Shown here: positions 53,168 through 62,881 of the stretch, piece by piece
How the letters are laid out: each line of letters starts with the position of its first letter
Numbering within the stretch: the stretch's first letter is position 1
NCBI GenBank assembly: GCA_022826805.1
Contig: JAJDUH010000044.1
Coordinates: forward strand, 28,862 to 92,861
Direction: 5' to 3'
Length of the DNA stretch: 64,000 nt
DNA from: Candidatus Poribacteria bacterium
GTDB taxonomy: Bacteria; Poribacteria; WGA-4E; WGA-3G
The notes under the pieces: model-generated
Database searches by the model: none
What the model was told of the DNA's origin: nothing
The model's input: only the letters and a program-made list of their open reading frames with translations
Position numbers and translations under genes: made by a program

Positions 53168-53953
53168 ATGGCAACACAAAACATGCCTTCTGCGCAGCAA
53201 ATCGCAGCGCAACTTTATACTGTTAGAGAATTTACCAATACTGAGGCTGACATTGTAGAAACGATGAAAAAAGTCCGGCAACTTGGATATGAAGCGGTGC
53301 AGTGTTCAGCACTCGGACCGATTTCACCTGAGGCACTGAAAAACATCGTTGATGGTGAGGGGCTCAGTATCATCGCCACACATACCGATTACGATCAGAT
53401 GCGCGATGAACCTCAATCCGTGATTGATGAACATCAATTGTGGGGGTGTAAGCACGCCGCAATAGGTGGACTTCCGGGTGAATATCGTACGGCTGAAGGA
53501 TACGCCAGATTCGCGAAAGAGGCATCTGAAGTCGCAGCACGCCTTGCTGAAGGTGGAATAACTTTTTCCTATCACAACCACAGTTTCGAGTTGGAACGCT
53601 TTAACGGGCGTACTGGATTGGAGATTTTGTACACCGAAAGTGATCCCAACTACTTTAAAAGCGAGCTGGATACATACTGGATTCAGCACGGTGGCGGCGA
53701 CCCAACAGCGTGGATACGAGACTTAAAAGGACGCGCTGACATCATACATCTCAAGGATATGGCGATGCAAGGTTCGACACAACGCTTTGCTGAAGTTGGC
53801 GAAGGCAACCTCAATTGGAGCGCTATTATAAACGCTTGTATCTACGCAGGCGTTGAATGGTATATCATCGAACAGGATACCTGTTATGAACGCGATCCGT
53901 TTGACAGTTTGGGTATCAGTCTCAGAAATCTGAAAGAGATGGGTTTTGCATAG
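53168..53953 (+). CDS. Sugar phosphate isomerase/epimerase (xylose isomerase-like TIM barrel)
   Basis: A 261-aa AP_endonuc_2 / xylose-isomerase-like barrel. Visible features are AAQLYTVREF at strand 1, ITFSYHNHSFELERFNGR with metal/catalytic His and Glu, KSELDTYWIQHGGGDPTAWI (metal Asp and His), IIHLKDMA, the EVGEGNLNWSAIINA glycine loop and WYIIEQD (metal Glu). Such enzymes isomerise or epimerise ketoses or inositols and are abundant in this type of genome; the substrate is undefined. AAAGGAGAG lies before the ATG. It is monocistronic. Confidence 0.9.
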   Translation: MATQNMPSAQQIAAQLYTVREFTNTEADIVETMKKVRQLGYEAVQCSALGPISPEALKNIVDGEGLSIIATHTDYDQMRDEPQSVIDEHQLWGCKHAAIGGLPGEYRTAEGYARFAKEASEVAARLAEGGITFSYHNHSFELERFNGRTGLEILYTESDPNYFKSELDTYWIQHGGGDPTAWIRDLKGRADIIHLKDMAMQGSTQRFAEVGEGNLNWSAIINACIYAGVEWYIIEQDTCYERDPFDSLGISLRNLKEMGFA

Positions 53954-54188
53954 ACAAACCATTTCTGACTAACTATGGTAGATTTTAGAATTAATTAGAT
54001 ATTGTAAACGGGCGAGGTTAGGAAACCTTGAAGAAACACCCCAGCAAAAACCCTACCGAGCAGGGGTGAAATGTCTATCTATTTTTCCGGTCTACCATAA
54101 ATGTCACAATTTTGCTGATATGCTGCCGTAGTGTGTGTAGGAAACCCCGCTGAATTGCCCTACAGGTGCTGAAGTTTCTAATTTTTAT

Positions 54189-54217
54189 TTGACATTGCCC
54201 CTGGCTTATGATACAAT
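54189..54217 (+). promoter_or_regulatory. Promoter of the tRNA-Pro gene
   Basis: TTGACA (54189-54194), 17 nt, TACAAT (54212-54217), 27 bp before the tRNA 5' end. It could also transcribe hom downstream. Confidence 0.7.
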
Positions 54218-54244
54218 TATACGTGGACAGAACCTGATTTTTAA

Positions 54245-54318
54245 CGGGGCGTGGCGCAGCCCGGAAGCGCGCTTGAATGGGGTTCAAGAGGTCGCTGGTT
54301 CGAATCCAGTCGCCCCGA
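54245..54318 (+). tRNA. tRNA-Pro (anticodon GGG)
   Basis: A complete cloverleaf can be folded: acceptor CGGGGCG/CGCCCCG, D stem GCGC/GCGC, anticodon stem CTTGA/TCAAG with loop ATGGGGT (anticodon GGG), T stem GCTGG/CCAGT with loop TTCGAAT, discriminator A. The C1-G72 first pair is the usual identity feature of bacterial tRNA-Pro. CCA is not encoded. Confidence 0.95.
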
Positions 54319-54403
54319 TTTCTGATATGTAATACCGGCTTGCAAGCCAGATCTGTGCCTGTAAGCCACGCAGCAAATGTACGGAAAAGAGGGAGTCGCA
54401 GTA

Positions 54404-55726
54404 GTGGATAAGTCATATATTAACGTTGGCATCTTAGGGTGGGGAACCGTCGGGACCGGCGTTTCCAAAATTTTGATGAATCAGCATGCCCTTATTGCCA
54501 AAAATAGTGGCACGGACTTAAATCTAAAAAAAATAGTGAAACGGACGCTCCCTGCCACGCGCGAAGGGGTTGAACTTCCCGCAGATTGTCTGACGAGCAA
54601 TCCGGCGGAAGTCGTTGATAACCCAGACATCGATATTGTCGTCGAACTTATCGGGGGTGTTACAGAAGCACATAGCCTCATCAGACGCGCCATCCAAAAC
54701 GGTAAACATGTCGTTACCGCAAACAAAGCCCTCTTAGCAGAACACGGTGGCGAATTGTTTCAACTTGCCTCAGAACATCAAGTGAGTCTCAATTTCGAGG
54801 CGAGCACAGCAGGTGGTATTCCGATTATTAAAACGCTCCAGGAAAGTTTCGCTGGCAACCAGATCCATTCCCTCTACGGCATTGTAAATGGCACATGTAA
54901 CTACATATTAACCGAGATGCACGAGCACTCGGTCAATTTTTCGGACGTGCTGAAAGCCGCCCAGGACATGGGTTACGCTGAAGCCGATCCAACCCTCGAC
55001 GTTGAAGGCATTGACGCTGCCCAGAAACTCATCCTCCTGATAGCTCTCGCCTATCGGAGTAGCATTTCGCTCCCGCAACTCCACGTCGAAGGTATTACAA
55101 ACATCACCGCACAAGAAATTCAATATGCCCGTGAACTGGGTTATGTCATCAAACTGCTCGCTATTGCGAAGTTGACAGATGGAAATTGTGTGGAAGCGCG
55201 CGTGCATCCAACACTCGTGCCGGAGCGGAGCCTACTTGCGAACGTCGGTGGTGCATTTAACGCAGTTTGCGTCATCGGGGACGCGGTTGGTCCGACGCTG
55301 TTTTATGGGCAAGGTGCCGGGGAGATGCCGACTGCAAGTGCCGTCGTTGCCGATATTATCGATGCAGCCAAATCTGTGCAACAAGGGGTGAGCGCACCTA
55401 TTTCGCAAGCGTGGCTTGCCGGTGGACAGGCGGAAGTCGGTTTTGCTTCTATTGACGACATAGAAACACGTTATTACATCCGATTCGTCGTTGCTGATCG
55501 ACCGGGGGTTCTTGCGAAAATTGGCACGATCTTAGGGAACTGGCAAATTAGTATCGCTTCTGTTATACAGAAGGATCCACATGGCATGGATACGGTATCA
55601 CTTGTTATGCTGACACACACGGCGCGGGAAAAGAACATGAGAGCAGCACTCTCGCAAATTTATGCCCTTGAAGAGGTGAAAGGGGAGGCACAACTCATTA
55701 GGATCGAAGAAGAAGTCGCTTTTTAA
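54404..55726 (+). CDS. hom: Homoserine dehydrogenase
   Basis: A 440-aa homoserine dehydrogenase making homoserine for threonine and methionine. The NAD(P) fold starts [15 protein letters not shown]; the catalytic domain includes [13 protein letters not shown], the [14 protein letters not shown] signature and [20 protein letters not shown] with the catalytic Lys/Asp region. A C-terminal ACT domain ([20 protein letters not shown]) suggests feedback control by threonine. The start is placed at GTG 54404 with GAGGGA 9 nt upstream; an ATG at 54377 in the same frame lacks a ribosome site. Confidence 0.95.
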   Translation: MDKSYINVGILGWGTVGTGVSKILMNQHALIAKNSGTDLNLKKIVKRTLPATREGVELPADCLTSNPAEVVDNPDIDIVVELIGGVTEAHSLIRRAIQNGKHVVTANKALLAEHGGELFQLASEHQVSLNFEASTAGGIPIIKTLQESFAGNQIHSLYGIVNGTCNYILTEMHEHSVNFSDVLKAAQDMGYAEADPTLDVEGIDAAQKLILLIALAYRSSISLPQLHVEGITNITAQEIQYARELGYVIKLLAIAKLTDGNCVEARVHPTLVPERSLLANVGGAFNAVCVIGDAVGPTLFYGQGAGEMPTASAVVADIIDAAKSVQQGVSAPISQAWLAGGQAEVGFASIDDIETRYYIRFVVADRPGVLAKIGTILGNWQISIASVIQKDPHGMDTVSLVMLTHTAREKNMRAALSQIYALEEVKGEAQLIRIEEEVAF

Positions 55727-55838
55727 GTTGCATATATCTCCATATATTATAAGTGTAGTAGCCATCTTTGCCATCTGCTTATAGTGGCAGAGAATCCCTG
55801 CAACTTCTCCTAACAGATACTTGAGGTGAAAATTGAAT

Positions 55839-56384
55839 ATGAAGGAAGGCATAAGAGATACGTTAGTATTCGACGTGAAAGACCTTCGACACGAGGACTT
55901 CAAGCAATATGAAGCACTTGTGCCACCCGAGACCCTCGGTCTGATTTATGAGGAAGCAGAATTTGCTAGTCCGCTATCATGTACAGTTCTTTTACTTCTC
56001 CAAGGAGGCAACAATATTTGTGTGACAGCCGACATCACTTCAACGCTTTTAGCGGAGTGTCGCCGTTGTGTTAAGCCGTTTGAAATTGATGTAGCTACTA
56101 CGCTGAATCTGTTCTTCTCTTTCGGCGATGAACCTTCGGAAGAAGATGAAGCGGATATGCGATACTATGACGGAGAAACATTAGACATTTCAGAAGATGC
56201 TCGGCAAGCACTTATTCTTGAAATACCGATGTGGTCACTCTGCTCTGAAACATGCAAAGGTCTCTGTCTACAGTGTGGTACAGAACTCAATGATGGCGCA
56301 TGTTCTTGTGAAGCCGAGAATGAAGCACCGGTAGCGGCTTCTAATCCGTTTTCGGTACTCTCAAAGATGCTGGAAAATAGTTGA
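55839..56384 (+). CDS. yceD: YceD/DUF177 family protein
   Basis: A 181-aa DUF177 protein, implicated in 23S rRNA accumulation and nearly always encoded just before rpmF, as here. It keeps the cysteine pattern of the family: AECRRCVKPF in the middle and CKGLCLQCGTELNDG-ACSC near the end, consistent with a zinc site. GAGGTG precedes; ATG at 55839 is preferred to the TTG at 55833. Confidence 0.9.
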   Translation: MKEGIRDTLVFDVKDLRHEDFKQYEALVPPETLGLIYEEAEFASPLSCTVLLLLQGGNNICVTADITSTLLAECRRCVKPFEIDVATTLNLFFSFGDEPSEEDEADMRYYDGETLDISEDARQALILEIPMWSLCSETCKGLCLQCGTELNDGACSCEAENEAPVAASNPFSVLSKMLENS

Positions 56385-56482
56385 AATAATAAACTCAGAT
56401 TGTAGAAGGAACTCTGAATAGTGATCTTTTAGAGAGTTAAAACAGATTTTTTGACATTTAAGTAAGACAAAGGAGAAAACCC

Positions 56483-56668
56483 ATGGCGCACCCAAAACGG
56501 AGAACGTCAAAATCGAAAAAAAGAATGCGGAGAAGTCACAACGCACTCTATGACAAAGCGCTAAGTGTTTGTTCATACTGTGGGGAGACTATGATATCCC
56601 ATCGTGTCTGTCGCGAATGTGGGTACTACAACGGACGTCCTGTGCTAAAATCCGCCGACGAGGCATAG
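56483..56668 (+). CDS. rpmF: 50S ribosomal protein L32
   Basis: A 61-aa L32 protein: MAHPKRRTSKSKKRMRRSHN, then a zinc-ribbon with CSYCGE and CRECGYYNGR. AAAGGAG precedes the ATG. The usual plsX between rpmF and fabH is missing: fabH starts 17 bp later. Confidence 0.97.
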   Translation: MAHPKRRTSKSKKRMRRSHNALYDKALSVCSYCGETMISHRVCRECGYYNGRPVLKSADEA

Positions 56669-56685
56669 ATGGAGTAAGAGATATA

Positions 56686-57681
56686 ATGACGCAACTTCGA
56701 CATGCAACAATTACGGGGACAGGCTCTTACCTCCCTGAGCAGGTTATCACTAATTTCGACTTGGAGAAATTGGTCGATACCAGCGACGAATGGATCCGTC
56801 AACGTACAGGTATTAGAGAGCGGCGTATGGCTGAAGACGATGAGGCTACTTCCGATCTTTGCGTTCGTGCTGCCCGCTGGGCTATTAAGAATGCCAATAT
56901 CAATCCGCTTGACATCCAAATGATTCTCGTTGCTACCGTTACGCCAGACACGTTTTTCCCCTCAACGGCGTGCTACGTCCAGAAAGGTATCGGGGCTAAA
57001 CACGCCTCTGCCATGGATATATCTGCTGCATGCGCTGGCTTCCTTTATGGGCTGGATCTCGCAGATGGATTGATCAGATCTGGACGATATGACACGATTC
57101 TTGTCGTTGGTGGTGAGATTTTTAACAAAATCGTTGATTGGAACGATAGAGGCACATGTGTTCTCTTTGGAGATGGCGCAGGTGCTGCCGTGGTTCAAGC
57201 CACGGATGAACCAAAAGGTATCCTGGCATCTTACATCGGATCCGATGGTGACTATGCAGACATTGATCTTCTCGGTATCCCTGCAGGTGGTTCGAGAATG
57301 CCAGTCACACAGAAAGCAATCGACCAAAAGTTAGATAAGATTCAGATGAATGGACGAGAAGTCTTCAAGTTGGGTGTTCGGCTCATGCCTGAAGCCGCCC
57401 AACGTGTCCTACGTCAAGCGAACGTCAGTATTGAAGATATTGATTTGTTAATCCCGCATCAAGCGAACTTGCGCATCATTGAGGCAGTCGGTGATAGACT
57501 CGGTATGCCACGAGAAAAGGTTTACATTAACGTTGACAAATACGGTAACACCTCTGCAGCGACAGTGATCATCGCTTTAGACGAGGCTATTCGTGAAGGC
57601 AGAGCAAAACCGGGCGATCTACTTCTGCTTGTGACTTTCGGAGCAGGCTTAACATGGGGAAGTACGCTCCTACGATTATAG
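56686..57681 (+). CDS. fabH: 3-oxoacyl-ACP synthase III (KASIII)
   Basis: A 331-aa KASIII that condenses acetyl-CoA with malonyl-ACP to start fatty acid synthesis. The Cys-His-Asn triad is visible in AACAGFLYGL, LIPHQANLRIIEAV and YGNTSAATVIIAL. The N-terminal block TSDEWIRQRTGIRERR is typical. ATG 56686 with GGAG upstream is the natural start; the open frame extends back to 56569, but that part is the rpmF region. Confidence 0.96.
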   Translation: MTQLRHATITGTGSYLPEQVITNFDLEKLVDTSDEWIRQRTGIRERRMAEDDEATSDLCVRAARWAIKNANINPLDIQMILVATVTPDTFFPSTACYVQKGIGAKHASAMDISAACAGFLYGLDLADGLIRSGRYDTILVVGGEIFNKIVDWNDRGTCVLFGDGAGAAVVQATDEPKGILASYIGSDGDYADIDLLGIPAGGSRMPVTQKAIDQKLDKIQMNGREVFKLGVRLMPEAAQRVLRQANVSIEDIDLLIPHQANLRIIEAVGDRLGMPREKVYINVDKYGNTSAATVIIALDEAIREGRAKPGDLLLLVTFGAGLTWGSTLLRL

Positions 57682-57804
57682 CTGTCAGCCATTAGCAGCC
57701 AACAATCAGTAAAGAGGCTTTATCTAATTCTATCAGTTCTCTGTTTGATTTGAGGATTTTAGAAAACCGAAAGGGTCCCGCCGACATCCGTTCACGAAAT
57801 AAAA

Positions 57805-58743
57805 ATGACACAACTGGCGTTTATTTTCCCAGGGCAAGGTTCACAGCAGGTCGGCATGGGTGCAGAATTGGCACAAAACTATCCAATTGCTGATGCTACC
57901 TTTGAAGAAGCCGATACAGCCCTTGGACGCGGATTAAAGCAACTCTGTTTTGAAGGACCGGAAGCAGATTTAAAAGAGACCGAAAATACACAACTTGCGA
58001 TTTTGACCTGCAGTGTTGCAGCGCTGCGAGTGCTAAAGGCACACAATATTACGCCTAATGCTGTCGCGGGACACAGTTTAGGGGAGTATTCAGCACTCGT
58101 AGCAGCGGAAGCACTCGATTTCTCAGATGCATTACGGCTGGTACACGCACGCGCAAGCTTCATGGCGGAAGCAGGAAAAACACAGCAAGGCACGATGGCA
58201 GCAATCCTCGGCATGGAAACCGAACAGCTTCAAACACTCTGTGAAACGGCTGACGGGATTGTAAATATCGCCAATTACAACTGTCCTGGACAACTCGTTA
58301 TCTCTGGAGAGGTTGATGCAGTTGACCATGTCGTTTCTCTCGCCAGAGCCGAAATTGGCGAAAGGCGGTGTCGTCCATTGCCAGTAAGCGGTGCGTTCCA
58401 CTCGCCATTGATGGCGCCAGCACAACAAAAGTTTAAATCTGTCCTCGATTCAGTGCCGTTGCATTCACCTCAAATTGATATTGTGATGAACGTGACGGGT
58501 AAATCTGCCACGGATGCAGATAATATTAGGGAACTTCTATCTCAACAGATAACACAGCCCGTTCAGTGGGAAAAAACGTTGCACACTATCAAGCATACCG
58601 GTATTACGCATTTTGTTGAGGTTGGACCAGGAAAGATTTTATCGGGTTTAGTAAAACGCACGCTTTCCGAAAGCAACGCCATGAATGTTGAAGACCTTAA
58701 AACGCTGTCTCTCGTGACAGACGAATATGGAAGCGATAAATAA
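57805..58743 (+). CDS. fabD: Malonyl-CoA:ACP transacylase
   Basis: A 312-aa FabD loading malonyl onto ACP. Features are LAFIFPGQGSQQVGMG, the catalytic Ser in VAGHSLGEYSALVAA, the acyl-binding Arg in LVHARASFM, the catalytic His in VSGAFHSPLM and the end ITHFVEVGPGKILSGL. It lies between fabH and fabG. A 123-bp gap before it contains only AT-rich sequence and a partial CTGTCAGCC-type tract. Confidence 0.96.
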   Translation: MTQLAFIFPGQGSQQVGMGAELAQNYPIADATFEEADTALGRGLKQLCFEGPEADLKETENTQLAILTCSVAALRVLKAHNITPNAVAGHSLGEYSALVAAEALDFSDALRLVHARASFMAEAGKTQQGTMAAILGMETEQLQTLCETADGIVNIANYNCPGQLVISGEVDAVDHVVSLARAEIGERRCRPLPVSGAFHSPLMAPAQQKFKSVLDSVPLHSPQIDIVMNVTGKSATDADNIRELLSQQITQPVQWEKTLHTIKHTGITHFVEVGPGKILSGLVKRTLSESNAMNVEDLKTLSLVTDEYGSDK

Positions 58744-58748
58744 AAACA

Positions 58749-59525
58749 ATGGCTGTAACAACGGCACAAAGCACATTTAGGGAAGATTTGTTGAATGGCA
58801 AAACGGCAATTGTCACAGGAGCGTCGCGGGGCATAGGTGCAGCGATCGCACACAGACTCTGTGAAACCGGTGCCAATGTCGTTATCTGCTCGCGCTCTGC
58901 TGATACCATCACACAGGTCGCGAATACACTGCAGGATAGTGGGCACACTGTGCAGGCAATAGTCGCTGACATTTCCCAAAAAGCAGATGTTGAAACACTC
59001 ATCAAGAAAACTATTGCGCAATTTGCGCAAATCGATATCCTCGTGAACAATGCCGGGATTACCCGCGATATGCTGCTCATGCGTCTCAAAGATGAGGACT
59101 GGGATGCCGTGTTACAGACGAATTTGACCGGCACGATGTATTGTACCCGTGCGGTGCTGCGTCCCATGATACGTCAGAGAAGTGGACGAATTATTAACAT
59201 TTCATCAGTAATTGGTTTAATGGGAAACGCAGGACAAGCGAATTATGCTGCTGCGAAGGCTGGTATTCTCGGTTTGACAAAAGCTACTGCCAAAGAGGTT
59301 GGTGCCCGCGGCATTACCGTGAACGCTATCGCTCCCGGTTTTATTACGACGGACATGACAGCACAAATACCGGAACAGAGTCAGGAACAAATCCTCGAGA
59401 TGATTCCCTTACGAGGATTTGGAGACCCAGAAGATGTGGCAGACGCTGTCTGTTTTTTAGCATCGGATGCTGCTCGCTATATCACCGGCCAAACGCTTCA
59501 GGTTGATGGTGGCATGGTGATGTAA
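58749..59525 (+). CDS. fabG: 3-oxoacyl-ACP reductase
   Basis: A 258-aa short-chain dehydrogenase. NADPH site AIVTGASRGIGAAIAH, NNAGITRDMLLMR, catalytic Ser in INISSVIGLMGN, YAAAKAGILG (Tyr/Lys), and C-terminal YITGQTLQVDGGMVM identify FabG. It starts 5 bp after fabD; a weak ribosome site leaves open a start a few codons later, as the first 15 residues are not conserved. Confidence 0.95.
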   Translation: MAVTTAQSTFREDLLNGKTAIVTGASRGIGAAIAHRLCETGANVVICSRSADTITQVANTLQDSGHTVQAIVADISQKADVETLIKKTIAQFAQIDILVNNAGITRDMLLMRLKDEDWDAVLQTNLTGTMYCTRAVLRPMIRQRSGRIINISSVIGLMGNAGQANYAAAKAGILGLTKATAKEVGARGITVNAIAPGFITTDMTAQIPEQSQEQILEMIPLRGFGDPEDVADAVCFLASDAARYITGQTLQVDGGMVM

Positions 59526-59633
59526 TTCAAAAGTTGTCAGTTAACAGTTAACGACCATAAAAGGTGTTGTTTAACCCAAAATCTCTTTCAACTGACAACT
59601 GTAAACTCTAAAAAGGAGATGAGAGAAACGCTT

Positions 59634-59867
59634 ATGGCAACGAACCAAGAACGCCTTATCGAAATTATTGCGAAACAACTCGGTGTTGACGAAGATAACG
59701 TTACCCCAGATGCCTCTTTCATGGAAGACTTGGGCGCTGATTCACTCGACACTGTGGAACTGGTCATGGCACTTGAAGAGGAATTCGACCTCGAAATTCC
59801 AGATAGCGATGCGGAGAAAATTACGACTGTTCAAGATGCCCTGAATTACTTAGACGAGCATGTATAA
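59634..59867 (+). CDS. acpP: Acyl carrier protein
   Basis: A 77-aa acidic ACP. The 4'-phosphopantetheine attachment Ser is in [20 protein letters not shown], the usual position near residue 37-40. An in-frame ATG at 59619 overlaps AAGGAG with no spacer, so ATG 59634 is preferred. It sits between fabG and fabF as in many bacteria. Confidence 0.96.
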   Translation: MATNQERLIEIIAKQLGVDEDNVTPDASFMEDLGADSLDTVELVMALEEEFDLEIPDSDAEKITTVQDALNYLDEHV

Positions 59868-59927
59868 GTTAACACATATCACTGGAGGGCGTGTAGCGGG
59901 ATACTATAAGCCCTCCTCAGCGCGTAC

Positions 59928-59971
59928 AATGTAAAGCAAAGACAAATTTTGTCCGTGTGGGCAAAATTTGG
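59928..59971. repeat. Palindromic dispersed repeat, copy B (in the fabF upstream region)
   Basis: Copy of the element at 2879-2923: AATGTAAAGC, then AAGACAAATTTTGTCC, a short spacer, and GCAAAATTTGG. It occupies most of the acpP-fabF gap and ends 47 bp before the fabF GTG, so it could form a hairpin in the mRNA between acpP and fabF or act as a protein-binding site. Confidence 0.7.
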
Positions 59972-60018
59972 TCACTTTCTCAAGTACGCCTGCAACCCGA
60001 ATAAAAAGGATCGGTCTC

Positions 60019-61257
60019 GTGGAGCGTGTAGTTATTACAGGAATCGGTGCTGTCAATGCAATTGGCAACACGAAAGAAGAATATTGGGATGCGCTTGCCA
60101 CCGGTAAAAACGGAATCGGACCTATAACCTATTTCGATGCCTCGGAGCATCGCACCCAAATTGCCGGAGAGGTAAAAAACTTCCAAGCGGAAGCGTATAT
60201 GGATCGTCGATCGGCATCTCGGTTGCCGCTTTTCATCCAATATGCGCTTGCTGCCTCAATCATGGCACATGAAGACGCAGATTTGGAACTCGACAAGGTT
60301 GACCCATACCGTGCGGGGGTCCAAATCGGTTCTGGCATCGGCGGCATTGGGGTCCTCGAAGATAACGCAAAAACGCTCGCCGAAAAGGGCGTTAAACGCG
60401 TGAGTCCATTTCTTGTGCCCTACATGATTATTAACATGGCAGCGGGACGGGTCTCAATTCATTTCAGCCTCAAAGGTCCGAATTCTTCATCTGTCACGGC
60501 ATGTGCGAGTGCCAACCACTCGATTGGTGATTCCTTTCGCATCATTCAGCGCGGTGAAGCGGATGTAATGTTCACTGGAGGAACAGAATCGGCGATTACC
60601 CCTTTGGCTTTCGCGGGTTTCTGCTCAATGCGGGCGATGTCGGAGCGAAATGATGCGCCTGAACGCGCCTCGCGTCCGTTCACTAAAGACAGGGACGGCT
60701 TTGTGATGGGAGACGGTGCTGGGGTCCTAATTCTTGAATCTTTATCACACGCCAAAAAACGAGGTGCCCATATCTACGCAGAAATCATCGGCTACGGCAT
60801 GACTTCAGACGCACATGATATGGTAAGTCCACCTGAAAACGGTGAAGGTGCAGCGAAAGCAATGGAATTCGCACTTCAAGACGCAGAATTGCCATTAGAT
60901 GCTGTCGATTATATCAACGCGCACGGCACCTCCACCCCGATAGGCGACGTCGCAGAAACCAACGCCATCAAAACTCTTTTTGGCGAACATGCGTACAAAA
61001 TCCCTGTCAGTTCCACCAAATCTATGATCGGGCATCTACTCGGTGCAGCTGGAGCCGTGGAACTCATTGCCTGTTTAGGTGGGATGGAAAAGGGCTATCT
61101 GCCGCCAACCATCAACTATGACATGCCGGACGAAGCCTGTGACTTGGACTATGTTCCGAATAAAAGTCGCGATGCGAAAATCGAGGTTGCCCTCTCCAAT
61201 GCGTTCGGTTTTGGTGGGCACAACACGTCTATTGCTATCCGTAAATTTTCAGGTTAG
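60019..61257 (+). CDS. fabF: 3-oxoacyl-ACP synthase II (KASII)
   Basis: A 412-aa KASII performing chain elongation. The Cys-His-His triad is in [29 protein letters not shown] and [16 protein letters not shown]. The start is GTG 60019 ([16 protein letters not shown]), with AAAGGA upstream and the family-typical first residues; the open frame extends to a TTG at 59968 inside the palindromic repeat and is not used. Confidence 0.96.
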   Translation: MERVVITGIGAVNAIGNTKEEYWDALATGKNGIGPITYFDASEHRTQIAGEVKNFQAEAYMDRRSASRLPLFIQYALAASIMAHEDADLELDKVDPYRAGVQIGSGIGGIGVLEDNAKTLAEKGVKRVSPFLVPYMIINMAAGRVSIHFSLKGPNSSSVTACASANHSIGDSFRIIQRGEADVMFTGGTESAITPLAFAGFCSMRAMSERNDAPERASRPFTKDRDGFVMGDGAGVLILESLSHAKKRGAHIYAEIIGYGMTSDAHDMVSPPENGEGAAKAMEFALQDAELPLDAVDYINAHGTSTPIGDVAETNAIKTLFGEHAYKIPVSSTKSMIGHLLGAAGAVELIACLGGMEKGYLPPTINYDMPDEACDLDYVPNKSRDAKIEVALSNAFGFGGHNTSIAIRKFSG

Positions 61258-61261
61258 ACAG

Positions 61262-61498
61262 ATGAGCGAAAGCGCGAAATATATCAAAATCGTCGAATGG
61301 TCAGACGAAGACGAATGCTTCATTGGATATTGTCCTGGCATCATCGGCCCGTGTTGCCACGGCGACGACGAAGTTGAAGTTTATCGACAGTTGTGTGAAA
61401 TTGTTGACGAACTGCTGGATCGCGCTCAGAGAAAAAATAAAAGTCTTCCACGCCCAACTATTGGTAGGAATCTTGAGGAACTTTTAATGACTGCCTAA
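61262..61498 (+). CDS. Orphan HicB-like protein
   Basis: A 78-aa protein with the HicB-type fold: [20 protein letters not shown], then [20 protein letters not shown] and a basic end. HicB antitoxins are normally paired with a small HicA double-stranded-RNA-binding toxin; no hicA-like ORF adjoins. It starts 4 bp after the fabF stop and is followed by folK, so it appears to be carried in the fatty-acid operon. It may have become a regulator. The ORF extension back to 61079 is out of frame inside fabF and is rejected. Confidence 0.78.
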   Translation: MSESAKYIKIVEWSDEDECFIGYCPGIIGPCCHGDDEVEVYRQLCEIVDELLDRAQRKNKSLPRPTIGRNLEELLMTA

Positions 61499-61535
61499 TC
61501 AGTTAGTGGACCTCATGAATTGCCCGGGGTGCAGC

Positions 61536-62069
61536 ATGTCGGCATCAACTGCAAACTCCATGCACTTAGCATATATTGGCTTCGGAAGCAACATCGGCGA
61601 TCGGCTCAAGCATCTCCAGAACGCCATCCACGCCTTATCGAAAACGGAGGGAATTAACTTACAAGAGATTTCCTCCATTTACAAAACCGACCCCGTAGGA
61701 TATGAAGCACAGGGACAATTTCTGAACGGTGTCGCTGCAATCCAGACCAGCCTTTCTCCCCTATCTTTGTTACAGACCCTAAAAGACATTGAAACCGCTA
61801 TTGGTAGACAACACCGCATCCGCTGGGGTCCGAGAGAGATTGACCTTGACATATTAATCTATGGTGATCTGCGCATCCAGACCGAGAAACTTGTCGTGCC
61901 ACACCCAGAGATGCATCTTCGCGATTTCGTATTGGTCCCATTAGTGGAGATCGCACCGGATTTGGTGCACCCCGTCTTTCAGGAGTCTATTCAAACTTTG
62001 CTCGAACGCCTTGAAGATGATAAATCCGTAATCCGAACAACATCCGTCTTATGTTCAGGACCTACATAA
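61536..62069 (+). CDS. folK: 6-hydroxymethyl-7,8-dihydropterin pyrophosphokinase
   Basis: A protein of about 177 aa catalysing pyrophosphate transfer to 6-hydroxymethyl-dihydropterin in folate synthesis. Motifs are [40 protein letters not shown], the signature [16 protein letters not shown], and [16 protein letters not shown]. The start is uncertain: ATG 61536 follows GGGGTG closely, ATG 61560 begins right at the conserved core, and GTG 61506 is also in frame. No folP or folB is adjacent. Confidence 0.93.
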   Translation: MSASTANSMHLAYIGFGSNIGDRLKHLQNAIHALSKTEGINLQEISSIYKTDPVGYEAQGQFLNGVAAIQTSLSPLSLLQTLKDIETAIGRQHRIRWGPREIDLDILIYGDLRIQTEKLVVPHPEMHLRDFVLVPLVEIAPDLVHPVFQESIQTLLERLEDDKSVIRTTSVLCSGPT

Positions 62070-62135
62070 ACCCACTTGATTCCGATGTAAAACTACTATC
62101 CATCGCCAAATTTGATCAGTTTGGACTTTATGCCC

Positions 62136-62558
62136 TTACTCTTCCGCTACAGCAATTAGCTTGTCCGACCCACCTTCAAACAGATAACGCTTACCATCCA
62201 AAAAACCGACTATATCGCCGCGTTCCTCGATTCCATCTGAGTCAATCAACTGCCAGCCTTTCGGTATACTCATATAGGTATTAGCACTATCATCAACTAA
62301 AAATAAGAAATCCTTGTCGTGCCCATTTTCTTTTGGACTGAAGACAAGGAGTTCACGAAGAATGTCATCACTCCCGTCAATGCGAAAACCGTCGTCAATG
62401 CGAAAACGGGCTTTATCTCGAAAGCACTCTACTTTCTGCATTGCTTGTACGCTTTGACTGGTTTCTGGATGGTGATATGACCAGTGGTATTGCCAATGTA
62501 ATCGAAAAATCTGCGCGAATTTCTGCCAAAATTGAACAGCTCTTATGATATTTGTCAT
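62136..62558 (-). CDS. Hypothetical protein
   Basis: A 140-aa soluble protein from ATG 62558 (GGAGG upstream; a longer frame to 62591 has none). The N-terminal part is Trp/His-rich (FWQKFAQIFRLHWQYHWSYH). The middle has a short duplicated phrase, FRIDDGFRIDGSDD, matching a tandem GTCAATGCGAAAAC repeat in the DNA. The C-terminal half (DFLFLVDDSANTYMSIPKGW) looks like a beta-rich domain. I do not recognise a family. It converges on folK with a 66-bp gap. Confidence 0.6.
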   Translation of the reverse strand: MTNIIRAVQFWQKFAQIFRLHWQYHWSYHHPETSQSVQAMQKVECFRDKARFRIDDGFRIDGSDDILRELLVFSPKENGHDKDFLFLVDDSANTYMSIPKGWQLIDSDGIEERGDIVGFLDGKRYLFEGGSDKLIAVAEE

Positions 62559-62769
62559 CTTTATTAAATCCTCCATTTGATGAGACAACACTCGTTTAAC
62601 ACACGACCATTCTTATGCCACTCGACATCTGAAAATTAAAGTCTTTCAGACAACCGACTATATCCGTTGCTTATGTTATTATAGAGTCCCCAAAGTAAAA
62701 AAGGATAGTAAAAATTTATACATACACTGTAAATACACCTGAGCAACAAAGTCAAGGAATCTGAAAAAC

Positions 62770-62798
62770 TTGCAATCTTGCCTCAACTATGATATAAT
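62770..62798 (+). promoter_or_regulatory. Promoter of sucC
   Basis: TTGCAA (62770-62775), 17-nt spacer, TATAAT (62793-62798), 84 bp before the sucC ATG. Confidence 0.6.
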
Positions 62799-62881
62799 TC
62801 CTAATGTGTTTAACATGGGAAACACTCCAAATACATCAGCAACTACAAATGCCAAAGGAACGCTACCGCAGCCGATAGAAA

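Noticed and set aside
56569..56685. Extended fabH start overlapping rpmF
   Set aside because: The extension reads rpmF in another frame; ATG 56686 has a Shine-Dalgarno sequence and begins the conserved FabH sequence.
59968..60018. N-terminal extension of fabF from TTG 59968
   Set aside because: The added residues come from the palindromic repeat; GTG 60019 has a ribosome site and the family-typical start.
61079..61261. Long version of the HicB-like ORF starting inside fabF
   Set aside because: The extra residues are an out-of-frame reading of fabF; ATG 61262 gives the normal HicB length.
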